Positions 35,243-47,068 are shown, numbered from the stretch's first letter. The stretch: DNA of 64,000 nt from UBA6055 sp965203755 (GCA_965203755.1 OZ241910.1:2418001-2482000); one strand, 5' to 3'. Notes: generated by a model not told the origin, from the sequence alone. Made by a program: numbers and translations.

Positions 35243-37190
35243 GGCAGACATGGCTGTGCGATTGATCGCCATATTGATAACGGATGTGCTGAATCCGCTG
35301 TTTGTGATTTCGCTGGCGCTGTTTGCGAGCATAGGCTATATCCTTACCTTGCTGATGCCGGTCACGATTGAAATCTGGCAGGCGGCGCTTTGGGTCTGCA
35401 CACTTATTCCGCTGATGGGGCTTTCGGCTGGCGTTTATGCGCGGTGGAAGCAGGGTGTATATGTCAACAGTCGGGCTTCGCGGCGGATGATACTGCCAGT
35501 CATTCCCCTGCTTGTTTTGGCGCCATCTGTCTTAGCGGTGCTGTCCAGTCCAGTCTTGCAAATATCGTATCATGGGGATATTCATTCCGCGCATATTCAC
35601 CAATTACTCTATGGCTCTACGCCGATTGATAATGTATATATCCCCGCCTATCCGCCCAATTATTATTGGTTGTACCATGCTTATCTGGCGGCGATTGCCC
35701 GGATGACATCCTTGGGGCCGCCCTTTGTCGCCGCATTGGTGAATGCCGCCGCGGTATTCAGCAGTCTGCTGTGGATTGCCCAAACGCTTGTCATGCTCAA
35801 GCTGGGCCGGCGGCGCGCACTCTATCTGGGCGCATTGGTCTTGCTTGTGTACTGTGCATTGAATATCGCCGGCATCTTGAATCTGCTAACCCACCTTGGC
35901 GATGAGAAGATACCGTATACTTTGCATGCTATACTGCTTGAAGGCGCTGACCGCCGTCTGCCTAGCGTATTGGCGAAGGCATTTGGTTTTGCCAGCATGG
36001 GCGTCGGCATCGCCATTTTTTCCGCAGCCTGGTGCACCTGTGTCAAAATTGTGAAGCATAACGTTGACCTCATGTCGCTTGTTCTGGTTTCGGCTTGTGG
36101 CATGGCGGCGCTGGCGGTGCGCGAGATCGCCGCGCTGTATATTGCAGCGGCGCTGTTGGGCGGTTTGGCAGTTACGGGCGGCATCTGTTTGATTGGCAGG
36201 CCCGGCAAAGCCGCTCGAATCCTGGCTTTTTGGCATGAATTGAAAAGCGAAGCTGCTCCAATGACGCTATTGCTGTGGTTTGCAATCAGCCTTGTTTTGT
36301 CGATTCCTTTAATTAAGTACAACCTCGATATTGTCGGCGGCTGGCATAACGTCCGTCCATTTGACTTTCCCATTGGCGTTCCTGGCAGTGCGAATATCAG
36401 CATGATCGCTGCGGCTGTTCTTCTGTTGATTCCGCTCTTTATTTTGCAATGTGTATTTGTCTGGCGAAAGAGGAATCATGGACAGTATTTTATTCAGATT
36501 AGCTGTTGGATTGCATTGCTGCTGACCGCAGCTTTGGAACTTCCTGGTAGAAATCACTATAAAGGCGTCTATTTTCTGACGATGTTAATGGCTGTGTCGG
36601 CGCTGTTCGCCTTGCAAACGATGCAGAACAGCGATAAGAAGCGCTGGCGGCAGGTCGGATGGGTGATTCAAGCGCTTTTGCTTATGTTGGTTTTTTCAAA
36701 AGTGATTTACGTAAATCGTTATTATATTAACCGAGCGCGTTTTCCTCGGTATGAACTTCAATACGATGGCGCGCATATCGTATATATCGGTGGATTTGGT
36801 GAAGGGCATTCGTCAGCTTCCTCTTGGATTCGTGAAAACACACCGCCGGATGCAGCTGTTATTGCTCCGTTGAACAGTTTCACGCATTTGAATGTATTGT
36901 ATGAACGGTTGCCCTACTTTCTAAAATCACTATCGGGGCTTGCTAGGCATATTCCAGGCTATGATAAGCGGGCGCGTGAACTGAAGCTGTTTTATAACCA
37001 GGAGACAGCTATCGAGGATTATGAGATTGTACAGGAAAATATGCTAAAGCATTTCCCGGGACGGTCGATGTATGCGATTGTCAAAGATGAAGAGGTCAGC
37101 CTGGCGGTGATGCGGTCGCGCGGCGCCAGGCTGGTCTATGAACACGCGGGTGATGGCTCGAATGTGTATTGGCTGAATCCGGGGGCGTGA
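35229..37190 (+). CDS. tandem GT-C-like membrane protein, paralog 2
   Basis: 653 residues beginning MTKARADMAVRLIAIL, overlapping paralog 1 by 14 nt. It has the same membrane topology and a loop IPAYPPNYYWLYHAYL. The soluble end has WIRENTPPDAAVIAPLNSF and YDKRARELKLFYNQETAIED. DNA identity with paralog 3 is near total from about 36020 to 36890. It differs by two extra codons in the IPAYPPN loop and lacks four codons that paralog 3 has in the KSLSELPSGLAR region. The helix motif here reads PSVLAKAFGFASMGVG, where paralog 3 instead has a paralog-1-like HSVLGKVLNFTSM. Confidence 0.82.
   Translation: MTKARADMAVRLIAILITDVLNPLFVISLALFASIGYILTLLMPVTIEIWQAALWVCTLIPLMGLSAGVYARWKQGVYVNSRASRRMILPVIPLLVLAPSVLAVLSSPVLQISYHGDIHSAHIHQLLYGSTPIDNVYIPAYPPNYYWLYHAYLAAIARMTSLGPPFVAALVNAAAVFSSLLWIAQTLVMLKLGRRRALYLGALVLLVYCALNIAGILNLLTHLGDEKIPYTLHAILLEGADRRLPSVLAKAFGFASMGVGIAIFSAAWCTCVKIVKHNVDLMSLVLVSACGMAALAVREIAALYIAAALLGGLAVTGGICLIGRPGKAARILAFWHELKSEAAPMTLLLWFAISLVLSIPLIKYNLDIVGGWHNVRPFDFPIGVPGSANISMIAAAVLLLIPLFILQCVFVWRKRNHGQYFIQISCWIALLLTAALELPGRNHYKGVYFLTMLMAVSALFALQTMQNSDKKRWRQVGWVIQALLLMLVFSKVIYVNRYYINRARFPRYELQYDGAHIVYIGGFGEGHSSASSWIRENTPPDAAVIAPLNSFTHLNVLYERLPYFLKSLSGLARHIPGYDKRARELKLFYNQETAIEDYEIVQENMLKHFPGRSMYAIVKDEEVSLAVMRSRGARLVYEHAGDGSNVYWLNPGA
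35258..37186 (+). repeat. long tandem duplication unit A (matches 37214-39147)
   Basis: Roughly 1.93 kb of DNA covering nearly all of paralog 2 recurs in direct orientation as paralog 3. Long stretches are base-for-base identical. A 6-nt and a 12-nt indel and scattered substitutions make this a recent duplication or one kept alike by gene conversion. Confidence 0.9.
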
Positions 37191-37193
37191 CAG

Positions 37194-39158
37194 ATGACCA
37201 AAGGCATGGGCATGCAGTTTGTCGCCGTATTGATAACGGATGTGCTGAATCCGCTGTTTGTGATTTCGCTGGCGCTGTTTACGAGCATAGGCTACATCCT
37301 TACCTTGCTGATGCCGGTCACGATTGAAATCTGGCAGGCGGCGCTTTGGGTCTGCACACTTATTCCGCTGATGGGGCTTTCGGCTGGCGTTTATGCGCGG
37401 TGGAAGCAGGGTGTATATGTCAAAAGTCGGGCTTCGCGGCGGATGATACTGCCAGTCATTCCCCTGCTTGTTTTAACGCCATCTGTCTTAGCGGTGCTGT
37501 CCAGTCCAGTCTTGCAAATATCGCATCATGGGGATATTCATGCCGCGCATATTCACCAATTACTCTATGGCTCTACGCCGATTGATAATGTATATCTCTA
37601 TCCGCCCAATTATTATTGGTTGTACCATGCTTATCTGGCGGCGATTGCCCGGATGACATCCTTGGGGCCACCCTTTGTCGCCGCAGTGGTGAATGCCGCC
37701 GCGGTATTCAGCAGCCTGCTGTGGATTGCCCAAACGCTTGTCATGCTCAAGCTGGGCCGGCGGCGCGCGCTCTATCTGGGCGCATTGGTCTTGCTTGTGT
37801 ACTGTGCATTGAATATCGCCGGCATCTTGAATCTGCTAACCCGCCTTGGCGATGAGAAGATACCGTATACTTTGCATGCTATGCGGCTTGAAGGCGCTGA
37901 CCGCCGTCTGCATAGCGTATTGGGGAAGGTATTGAATTTTACCAGCATGGGTGTCGGCATCGCCATTTTTTCCGCAGCCTGGTGCACCTGTGTCAAAATT
38001 GTGAAGCATAACGTTGACCTCATGTCGCTTGTTCTGGTTTCGGCTTGTGGCATGGCGGCGCTGGCGGTGCGCGAGATCGCCGCGCTGTATATTGCAGCGG
38101 CGCTGTTGGGCGGTTTGGCAGTTACGGGCGGCATCTGTTTGATTGGCAGGCCCGGCAAAGCCGCTCGAATCCTGGCTTTTTGGCATGAATTGAAAAGCGA
38201 AGCTGCTCCAATGACGCTATTGCTGTGGTTTGCAATCAGCCTTGTTTTGTCGATTCCTTTAATTAAGTACAACCTCGATATTGTCGGCGGCTGGCATAAC
38301 GTCCGTCCATTTGACTTTCCCATTGGCGTTCCTGGCAGTGCGAATATCAGCATGATCGCTGCGGCTGTTCTTCTGTTGATTCCGCTCTTTATTTTGCAAT
38401 GTGTATTTGTCTGGCGAAAGAGGAATCATGGACAGTATTTTATTCAGATTAGCTGTTGGATTGCATTGCTGCTGACCGCGGCTTTGGAGCTTCCTGATAG
38501 AAATCACTATAAAGGCGTCTATTTTCTGACGATGTTAATGGCTGTGTCGGCGCTGTTCGCCTTGCAAACGATGCAGAACAGCGATAAGAAGCGCTGGCGG
38601 CAGGTCGGATGGGTGATTCAAGCGCTTTTGCTTATGTTGGTTTTTTCAAAAGTGATTTACGTAAATCGTTATTATATTAACCGAGCGCGTTTTCCTCGGT
38701 ATGAACTTCAATACGATGGCGCGCATATCGTATATATCGGTGGATTTGGTGAAGGGCATTCGTCAGCTTCCTCTTGGATTCGTGAAAACACACCGCCGGA
38801 TGCAGCTGTTATTGCTCCGTTGAACAGTTTCACGCATTTGAATGTATTGTATGAACGGCTGCCCTACTTTCTAAAATCACTATCGGAGCTTCCATCGGGG
38901 CTTGCTAGGCATATTCCAGGCTATGATAAGCGGGCGCGTGAACTGAAGCTGTTTTATAACCAGGAGACAGCTATCGAGGATTATGAGATTGTACAGGAAA
39001 ATATGCTAAGGCATTTCCCGGGACGGTCGATGTATGCGATTGTCAAAGATGAAGAGGTCAGCCTGGCGGTGATGCGGCAGCGCGGCGCCAGGCTGGTCTA
39101 TGAACACGCGGGTGATGGCGCGAATGTGTATTGGCTGAATCCTGAAGCCGGCGATTAA
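37194..39158 (+). CDS. tandem GT-C-like membrane protein, paralog 3
   Basis: 654 residues from ATG ACC AAA GGC ATG GGC. It starts 3 nt after the paralog 2 stop. It shares the N-terminal VLITDVLNPLFVISLALFTS and YARWKQGVYVKSRASRRM blocks. The loop reads YLYPPNYYWLYHAYL with two residues fewer than in paralog 2. The segment HSVLGKVLNFTSMGVGIAIF is a hybrid: its first half is like paralog 1 and its second half like paralog 2. The C-terminus ends GDGANVYWLNPEAGD. It is followed by a 77-nt gap and ybaB. The biochemical role is unknown; a surface-glycan transferase is the best guess. Confidence 0.82.
   Translation: MTKGMGMQFVAVLITDVLNPLFVISLALFTSIGYILTLLMPVTIEIWQAALWVCTLIPLMGLSAGVYARWKQGVYVKSRASRRMILPVIPLLVLTPSVLAVLSSPVLQISHHGDIHAAHIHQLLYGSTPIDNVYLYPPNYYWLYHAYLAAIARMTSLGPPFVAAVVNAAAVFSSLLWIAQTLVMLKLGRRRALYLGALVLLVYCALNIAGILNLLTRLGDEKIPYTLHAMRLEGADRRLHSVLGKVLNFTSMGVGIAIFSAAWCTCVKIVKHNVDLMSLVLVSACGMAALAVREIAALYIAAALLGGLAVTGGICLIGRPGKAARILAFWHELKSEAAPMTLLLWFAISLVLSIPLIKYNLDIVGGWHNVRPFDFPIGVPGSANISMIAAAVLLLIPLFILQCVFVWRKRNHGQYFIQISCWIALLLTAALELPDRNHYKGVYFLTMLMAVSALFALQTMQNSDKKRWRQVGWVIQALLLMLVFSKVIYVNRYYINRARFPRYELQYDGAHIVYIGGFGEGHSSASSWIRENTPPDAAVIAPLNSFTHLNVLYERLPYFLKSLSELPSGLARHIPGYDKRARELKLFYNQETAIEDYEIVQENMLRHFPGRSMYAIVKDEEVSLAVMRQRGARLVYEHAGDGANVYWLNPEAGD
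37214..39147 (+). repeat. long tandem duplication unit B (matches 35258-37186)
   Basis: The second copy of the 1.93-kb direct repeat described at unit A. Short tracts at about 37905-37950 match paralog 1 better than unit A, pointing to patchwise exchange. Confidence 0.9.
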
Positions 39159-39235
39159 TGCTGGCATGGACAAATCGATGTCATTTTGGCAGATTAAGTA
39201 TCGGAATCATTAGAACCAATTTTGGGAGATGAGAA

Positions 39236-39613
39236 ATGGCAAAGCGACGTAGTGGCAGACGCGGTTCCTCGGCTGGCTTGCCCGGTGGCGCCAATCCGAT
39301 GGCAATGCTGCAAAAAATGCAGCAGGATATGGCCGAGACACAGCAAAACCTCGAAAAAGAAACCCTAGAGGTAACGGTGGGGGGCGGCGCGATTAAGGTG
39401 GTCATCAGTGGACATCAACGGGTGCAGGCGGTTGAAGTCAACCCGGATATCATTGATATGGATGATGAAGAATGGCTTAACGACCTGCAAGATTTGCTGG
39501 TCGCGGCTGTTAATCAGGCGATTGAGCAAAGTCAGGCGATGGCAGCCGAGCGCATGGAAGAGATTACCGGCGGTCTTGGCAATATCCCCGGTTTGGGCGG
39601 TCTGCTTGGTTAG
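39236..39613 (+). CDS. ybaB: YbaB/EbfC nucleoid-associated protein
   Basis: 125 residues. The YbaB core starts at NPMAMLQKMQQDMAETQQNL and continues EVTVGGGAIKVVISGHQRVQ, then VEVNPDIIDMDDEEWLNDL. The GG-rich tail (GGLGNIPGLGGLLG) is usual. A basic N-terminus KRRSGRRGSS is longer than in E. coli and could add DNA contact. A clear GGGAGA site precedes the ATG by six bases. It lies 28 nt before recR. In most bacteria dnaX would lie directly upstream; here three membrane paralogs intervene. Confidence 0.95.
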   Translation: MAKRRSGRRGSSAGLPGGANPMAMLQKMQQDMAETQQNLEKETLEVTVGGGAIKVVISGHQRVQAVEVNPDIIDMDDEEWLNDLQDLLVAAVNQAIEQSQAMAAERMEEITGGLGNIPGLGGLLG

Positions 39614-39640
39614 ACAGGTGTTTCGATGATGAGTGATTGA

Positions 39641-40252
39641 GTGCGTTTTATGAGCGGTGCGATTCCGGAACCGGTTACGCGGTTGGTTGAAGCCTTTTCG
39701 CGGCTGCCGGGCGTAGGCCCCAAGACGGCTTCCCGATTGACTTATTATCTGCTGCGCGCTTCCGACGATGTTTCGCTGGACTTGGCGGCCGCGCTGACGA
39801 ATCTCAAACAGCAGACGCAGTTTTGCAGTGTTTGCTTCAATATCACTGTGGACGATCCCTGTCCCATCTGTAGTTCGCGGCAGCGTGAAACCGAGTCGAT
39901 TGCGGTGGTTGAAGACCCGCTGGATCTGATGGCGATTGAACGCACCGGCATCTACAAAGGACAATATCATGTGCTGCATGGCGCGATTTCACCAGTGAAT
40001 GGTGTGGGTCCCGATGATCTCAAGATACGCGAGCTGGTCAAGCGGGTCAAAGATAACGAGGCGCTTGAAGTAATTGTTGCCACCAATCCCGGCATGGAAG
40101 GCGATGCGACAGCCATGTACCTGCAACGGGAACTGGCGGGTACGGGCGCCAGGATGACGCGGCTGGCGCGTGGATTGCCAACCGGCGGCGATTTGGAATA
40201 CGTCGATTCGGTGACGTTGATGCGGGCTTTGGAAGGGCGGCATGAGTTGTGA
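39641..40252 (+). CDS. recR: recombination mediator RecR
   Basis: 203 residues from a GTG at 39641, or MSGAIPEPV from an ATG at 39650. RecR acts with RecF/O in gap repair. The HhH segment is LPGVGPKTASRLTYYLL, the zinc finger CSVCFNITVDDPCPIC, and the Toprim domain starts ESIAVVEDPLDLMAIERTG, with the conserved E and the GVGPDDL loop. The C-terminus RLARGLPTGGDLEYVDSVTL is the normal RecR ending. The spacing after ybaB suggests one transcription unit. Confidence 0.96.
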   Translation: MRFMSGAIPEPVTRLVEAFSRLPGVGPKTASRLTYYLLRASDDVSLDLAAALTNLKQQTQFCSVCFNITVDDPCPICSSRQRETESIAVVEDPLDLMAIERTGIYKGQYHVLHGAISPVNGVGPDDLKIRELVKRVKDNEALEVIVATNPGMEGDATAMYLQRELAGTGARMTRLARGLPTGGDLEYVDSVTLMRALEGRHEL

Positions 40253-40392
40253 CCGTTAAGAAAATGCGAGACAGCGATGGGGATTTAGATGTTCCCCTCT
40301 GCTTCGGCGGCATGGTCAGGCTGCCGGGCATGATTGACAAAGTTTTGGGTTTAGCCGCCGGTACAGAACACCCTGGGCAATCAAGCTGCAGC

Positions 40393-40420
40393 TTGTCAAT
40401 GATCTCATAGCTGATACAAT
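40393..40420 (+). promoter_or_regulatory. promoter for the glycan operon
   Basis: TTGTCA (40393-40398), a 16-nt spacer and TACAAT (40415-40420): five of six matches in both boxes. It lies 68 nt before the GT4 ATG, in the 236-nt gap after recR. Confidence 0.65.
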
Positions 40421-40488
40421 ATATTCCGTGCAGCAAGGGAACGTTCTCTTACTGTTCTATTTTTGATCCTGCTGAAAGCAAGTTTGAG

Positions 40489-41637
40489 ATGAGTCGCCCT
40501 AGAAATGTGCTGCTGATAGCTGGGCTGTATCCGCCAACCGTAGGAGGAGTCTCAATTTATTCCAAACAGGTCGCAGAAGCCTATGCGCGCGCCGGCATGA
40601 GCGTGACCGTGATCACCGCCAGAGATGCCCCCGTTGGATTGGCGAGAGAGGGCGCCGTCGACGTGTACAACGTCTACCGCCTTCCGCCGAACCAGGAACT
40701 TGACCGCAAAAGCAGGCGGCGTCTTATCTTCTGGCGCATGTTCCTGTATGCCAGACGGTGTTTGCAGGCGCAAGACTATGGACTGATCCATGCCATCCTG
40801 TGGCGTGGGGCTTTCATCCCTCTGATTCTGGGCTTGGGCGCAAGAACAGTGATTTCACTGCACGGTCGAGAAGTGTTTGTTACCTCCTGGCTGACGAAAC
40901 GCATACTCCACATCTGCCTGCGCCGGGTCCGCGCTATCCTCGCCGTCAGCCATTCTACCTTGAACCGGCTGCGTCGGCAAGTGCGGCGCCCGCTTTCTCA
41001 TGTTGGAGTCTCTTGGGAAGGTATTTCCTTTCAGTCCAGGGCCGAAGCGCACCGTCCATCCGCCGACTTCGCCCGGCTGTTCTGCATGTGCCGTCTGGAA
41101 GAACGAAAAAACTTGCCAGGCGCGATGCAGGCTCTCCGGCTTCTTATCAACGACGGCATTGATGTCCATCTCTTCATTGCCGGCGACGGTCGGGTCAGGG
41201 ACGATGTCGCGCGGGAACGTTCTCGCTTGGGGCTCGAGAACCATGTCACGCTTCTCGGACGGATATCGAACGAGGAAGCGGTTAGATATTATCGTGAATG
41301 TGGAATCTTTCTCCATCCACAGATTGCGGCCGTAGACGGCAAAGATGTCGAGGGCTTTGGCATTGCCATAGCCGATGCCATGTCTTTCGGCTGCATTCCG
41401 GTTGCCGGCATGGCGGGCGGTCCTTCTGACTATATCCATGATGGCGAGACCGGGTTTCTGGTGGACGGCCATGACGTCGCCGCCATCGCCGAGCGCGTGC
41501 GGATGATACTTGCGGATCCGGAAAAAAGCAGGGCGATAGCTCATAAAGCACAACGTTTCGCGCTTCAGCATTTTTCCTGGGACAAGCACATCCGCGACAT
41601 TCTAGAACTTGTCAAACGCCCGGATAATGCACAATGA
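40489..41637 (+). CDS. GT4-family glycosyltransferase
   Basis: 382 residues with a GT-B fold. N-lobe: LIAGLYPPTVGGVSIYSKQV and a short loop AYARAGMSVTVIT. C-lobe: RLFCMCRLEERKNLPGAMQA, LFIAGDGRVRDDVARE and LLGRISNEEAVRYYRECGIF. The nucleotide-sugar binding site is EGFGIAIADAMSFGCIPVAG. In the usual E-x7-E motif the second acidic residue is Asp here (E...AD). It likely adds a hexose to a lipid-linked surface polysaccharide in the cytoplasm. It overlaps the O-antigen ligase gene by 4 nt (ATGA). Confidence 0.88.
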   Translation: MSRPRNVLLIAGLYPPTVGGVSIYSKQVAEAYARAGMSVTVITARDAPVGLAREGAVDVYNVYRLPPNQELDRKSRRRLIFWRMFLYARRCLQAQDYGLIHAILWRGAFIPLILGLGARTVISLHGREVFVTSWLTKRILHICLRRVRAILAVSHSTLNRLRRQVRRPLSHVGVSWEGISFQSRAEAHRPSADFARLFCMCRLEERKNLPGAMQALRLLINDGIDVHLFIAGDGRVRDDVARERSRLGLENHVTLLGRISNEEAVRYYRECGIFLHPQIAAVDGKDVEGFGIAIADAMSFGCIPVAGMAGGPSDYIHDGETGFLVDGHDVAAIAERVRMILADPEKSRAIAHKAQRFALQHFSWDKHIRDILELVKRPDNAQ

Positions 41638-42986
41638 TTTCATCCCTGTCACAGCGCGTTCCCGCTCGGATCATCAATTACAGCGCCGATCTTCGCTCTG
41701 GTTTGGATGCCCATGTTTTTCTTGTATTCGCGGCGCTGATCATGACGAATCTCTCAAGGGCTGTATTCCCCGGCATCGCCACCGATCTGATATTCGCGGC
41801 GGCTGTCCTGGTCGTCGGGTTCATGCTGGTTGGCAAGAAGATTCCGAGCCGGGCGAAGCCGGCCGTCCTTTGTTTCCTGGTTCTGCTGGGCATCTACGCG
41901 GTTCTCCTCTTGCTGGAATTCAACTATGTGGGCGTCAGGCACATCTTTGGCATCTTGGCCGCCGCCATTATCTACGTGTTTTGTTATGTCCACGGCATGC
42001 GCCTGATAAGGTCAAAACGCATCCTGCTCCTTTTGGTGGCCGCCATAGCGATTATGACGCTGCGGTATGCTTTGATTCTGCGGGGTATTCAGTCCTCAAC
42101 GGTCACGAGCACCATCATGTGCGGTATTTTGGTCTGTTTGATCTTGACCATAGGGCTGCTGCTGATTATTCGGTCTGCGAATCGCGCCCGCCAGCACCGG
42201 TGGGCTTTTGTGCTGTTTACGCTGATTGCAGTCATTGGAATCATGTTTGGGATTCGTTCTGTCACCATGGTCGCACTGTTGGCATATCCGCTGTACTGGA
42301 TGTTCTTCTTTGCCTTGCGGAACAGGCTGATCGGGATCCTGATGTTTGTTTCTTCTATCGCCGGCATTTTGCTGGTCATCGCTGCTTTTGGCACGCCATC
42401 TTTTGATCCGCTATTGGGAGATGCTGACAGGTTTGCTCGGATTTACCTGGGGGGCAGGATCCTTACCGGACGAGAGAGAATCTGGAGCGAAGCCATTGAT
42501 AGTATGGAAGCGTCACTATGGTTGGGACAAGGTGTAGGGAAAGTGATTATCGAGTCGGAGGCGCCCGTGCTTTCATCTGAACGCAAGGAAAACCTGATTG
42601 CCAATGAACAAACGACGCCGATAGCCCGTCCTGTGAGTCGCACTCTGGGAAGGTTGGGCGACTTTCATCCCCCTTCTGTTAATATCCCGAAATCCGCACA
42701 TAATCTCTTTCTTCAAGTCGGAGTTCAGACCGGTTTGCCCGGCATTGTGACGCTGGCTGGCCTGTGTTTATCGCTTTTCGTCAGTCTGATATCGAAAAAA
42801 GGAGAAAAGGTTCAGCCTTTGCGCCGTTATGTTGCGACGTATACGCTCATGTTCATCTATCTTAGTGTGTTCGAGGTGTTTCTGTTGCAGAACATACTCT
42901 ACTGGGGCGTTTTTGCGTGGATTGCTATTGGCATTGGCGCCGGGGTGGTCAATGACCGCGCTCGCGCCCAAGATCAGCTGGGCTGA
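41634..42986 (+). CDS. O-antigen ligase/Wzy-type polymerase
   Basis: 450 residues, about twelve helices. A Wzy_C-type outer loop carries RIYLGGRILTGRERIWSEAI and WLGQGVGKVIIESE, and the conserved His in NIPKSAHNLFLQVGVQTGLP. These are hallmarks of O-antigen ligases and polymerases that join lipid-linked glycan chains outside the membrane. Translationally coupled to the GT4 gene by overlap. The 3' end overlaps the convergent sulfotransferase by 38 nt. Members cannot be split into ligase or polymerase from sequence alone. Confidence 0.82.
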   Translation: MISSLSQRVPARIINYSADLRSGLDAHVFLVFAALIMTNLSRAVFPGIATDLIFAAAVLVVGFMLVGKKIPSRAKPAVLCFLVLLGIYAVLLLLEFNYVGVRHIFGILAAAIIYVFCYVHGMRLIRSKRILLLLVAAIAIMTLRYALILRGIQSSTVTSTIMCGILVCLILTIGLLLIIRSANRARQHRWAFVLFTLIAVIGIMFGIRSVTMVALLAYPLYWMFFFALRNRLIGILMFVSSIAGILLVIAAFGTPSFDPLLGDADRFARIYLGGRILTGRERIWSEAIDSMEASLWLGQGVGKVIIESEAPVLSSERKENLIANEQTTPIARPVSRTLGRLGDFHPPSVNIPKSAHNLFLQVGVQTGLPGIVTLAGLCLSLFVSLISKKGEKVQPLRRYVATYTLMFIYLSVFEVFLLQNILYWGVFAWIAIGIGAGVVNDRARAQDQLG

Positions 42987-43809
42987 ACTTCCGAAAGTAG
43001 ATGCCTTCTCCCATCTGCTCCGATGCGTTCTCCACGATTGACCGGCATTCAACGTATGATGCCTCCAAAACTTTCCGCGACTCTTCGGACAACCGCAGGC
43101 TAGCGCCATCCTCCGACAGGGCTGTAAAGAACAGGTTCATCACAAATTGGCTGTCCTTGATGCGCTGCACCAGCTGCTTGAAGCCAAGCCGGCGCAGCGC
43201 TCTGCCACACAGCCATCCAAATGCCGAAAACCAGATCCATCTGGGACTGACTGCTTCGTTCACCGCTCCTTGTGGAACGAGTTCAAACTTTGAAGTCTGA
43301 CAGAGGGCGGCCAAGACATCCAGCACGGCGGCGGTATCTTGGGTAAGCGCGGGAAAGTAAATGGTCAGAATATCAGCCTCGATTCGGAAAATATCCCAGA
43401 GTCTCTTTGGGGTCAGTCGGTCGCGTACCGCAGACTGCTCCAGGCGCCGGTCGCCAAAAAGAGCAGAGGGCTGCCCACGGCTCTTCCTGAACTTCATCAT
43501 AGAAAGGGCGCGGTCTTGGTGGTCTCTGATAAGTACCATCAGGAGCGTCTTGACTCCTCTTTCTCTAAGCGCAGCAGCGCCAGGGAACAGAGCCGGATCG
43601 CGGTAGGCGCTGTTTTCTATGTCGCACAGCAGCTTTCGCTGTTCTCCTTGCAGTTCTTGCCAAACTCGCTTGAAAGCCTTTGGTGACCGATAATACATAC
43701 CTTCCTTGATTTCAGGAAAGGCGAAGTCGGTATGGCTTTTTAGGATCCGGTACAGAAACTCGCTGCCGGACCGTCCCGGACCAACGACTAAAAGATAGTC
43801 GTACTTCAT
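42949..43809 (-). CDS. PAPS-dependent sulfotransferase
   Basis: 286 residues. The 5'-phosphosulfate loop is GPGRSGSEFLYRIL (residues 10-23), the N-terminal P-loop-like motif of sulfotransferases. The 3'-phosphate region has VLIRDHQDRALSMMKFRK. The rest is alpha/beta, with a C-terminal helix SRKVLEASYVECRSIVENA. It would move sulfate from PAPS onto a hydroxyl of a glycan or lipid in the cytoplasm. It sits convergent to the GT4-ligase operon, so the surface polysaccharide may be sulfated. No PAPS-making genes lie nearby. Confidence 0.83.
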   Translation of the reverse strand: MKYDYLLVVGPGRSGSEFLYRILKSHTDFAFPEIKEGMYYRSPKAFKRVWQELQGEQRKLLCDIENSAYRDPALFPGAAALRERGVKTLLMVLIRDHQDRALSMMKFRKSRGQPSALFGDRRLEQSAVRDRLTPKRLWDIFRIEADILTIYFPALTQDTAAVLDVLAALCQTSKFELVPQGAVNEAVSPRWIWFSAFGWLCGRALRRLGFKQLVQRIKDSQFVMNLFFTALSEDGASLRLSEESRKVLEASYVECRSIVENASEQMGEGIYFRKFSPADLGRERGH

Positions 43810-43969
43810 GGGCGGTACTCACATATTAAGCAGTCGGGCCGAATGCGCCGCGGTGAACATAGTCTTGAGGATATCAGATGGTTTGAGCCATTTCAATTCA
43901 AATGTTTTCCGATAACCATACAGATCAAGCGCGGTTTTTAGTTTTTTTCAGATTATTGGAGATTGGGTC

Positions 43970-43998
43970 TTGACAGGTTATTGATTGTATGTGATGAT
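43970..43998 (+). promoter_or_regulatory. promoter of the tRNA-Ala-23S-5S unit
   Basis: Perfect TTGACA (43970-43975), a 17-nt spacer and GATGAT (43993-43998). Transcription would begin about 44005, eight bases before the tRNA. This is the strongest sign that no 16S gene is transcribed from upstream. Confidence 0.7.
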
Positions 43999-44012
43999 AG
44001 TTATTCCTGTTG

Positions 44013-44086
44013 GGGGACATAGCTCAGTTTGGGAGAGCGTCTCGTTTGCACCGAGGAGGTCAAGGGTTCGAGTCCCTTTGTCTCCA
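44013..44086 (+). tRNA. tRNA-Ala (anticodon TGC)
   Basis: Acceptor GGGGACA/TGTCTCC, anticodon loop with TTTGCAC, T-arm GGGTTCGAGTCCC. tRNA-Ala(TGC) is normally in the 16S-23S spacer; here it leads the 23S gene by 117 nt with a promoter of its own. CCA is not encoded. Confidence 0.96.
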
Positions 44087-44203
44087 CAGGGTCGGCTGCT
44101 GTATTGGTGGTCGGGTGCATATTAACAGTTGAATAGTCAACGCGAAGGTAATACGAGGGTATGCGCGTGCGTCAGGCGGGTCGGTGTCTCCGCATGATGT
44201 ATG

Positions 44204-47068
<2,865 letters not shown>

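Noticed and set aside
40313..40411. 32-codon frame after recR
   Set aside because: No ribosome site, no recognisable motif; overlaps the promoter of the next operon.
43810..44012. 16S rRNA 3' end upstream of tRNA-Ala
   Set aside because: No anti-Shine-Dalgarno region or other 16S sequence; the stretch holds only a promoter and AT-rich spacer.
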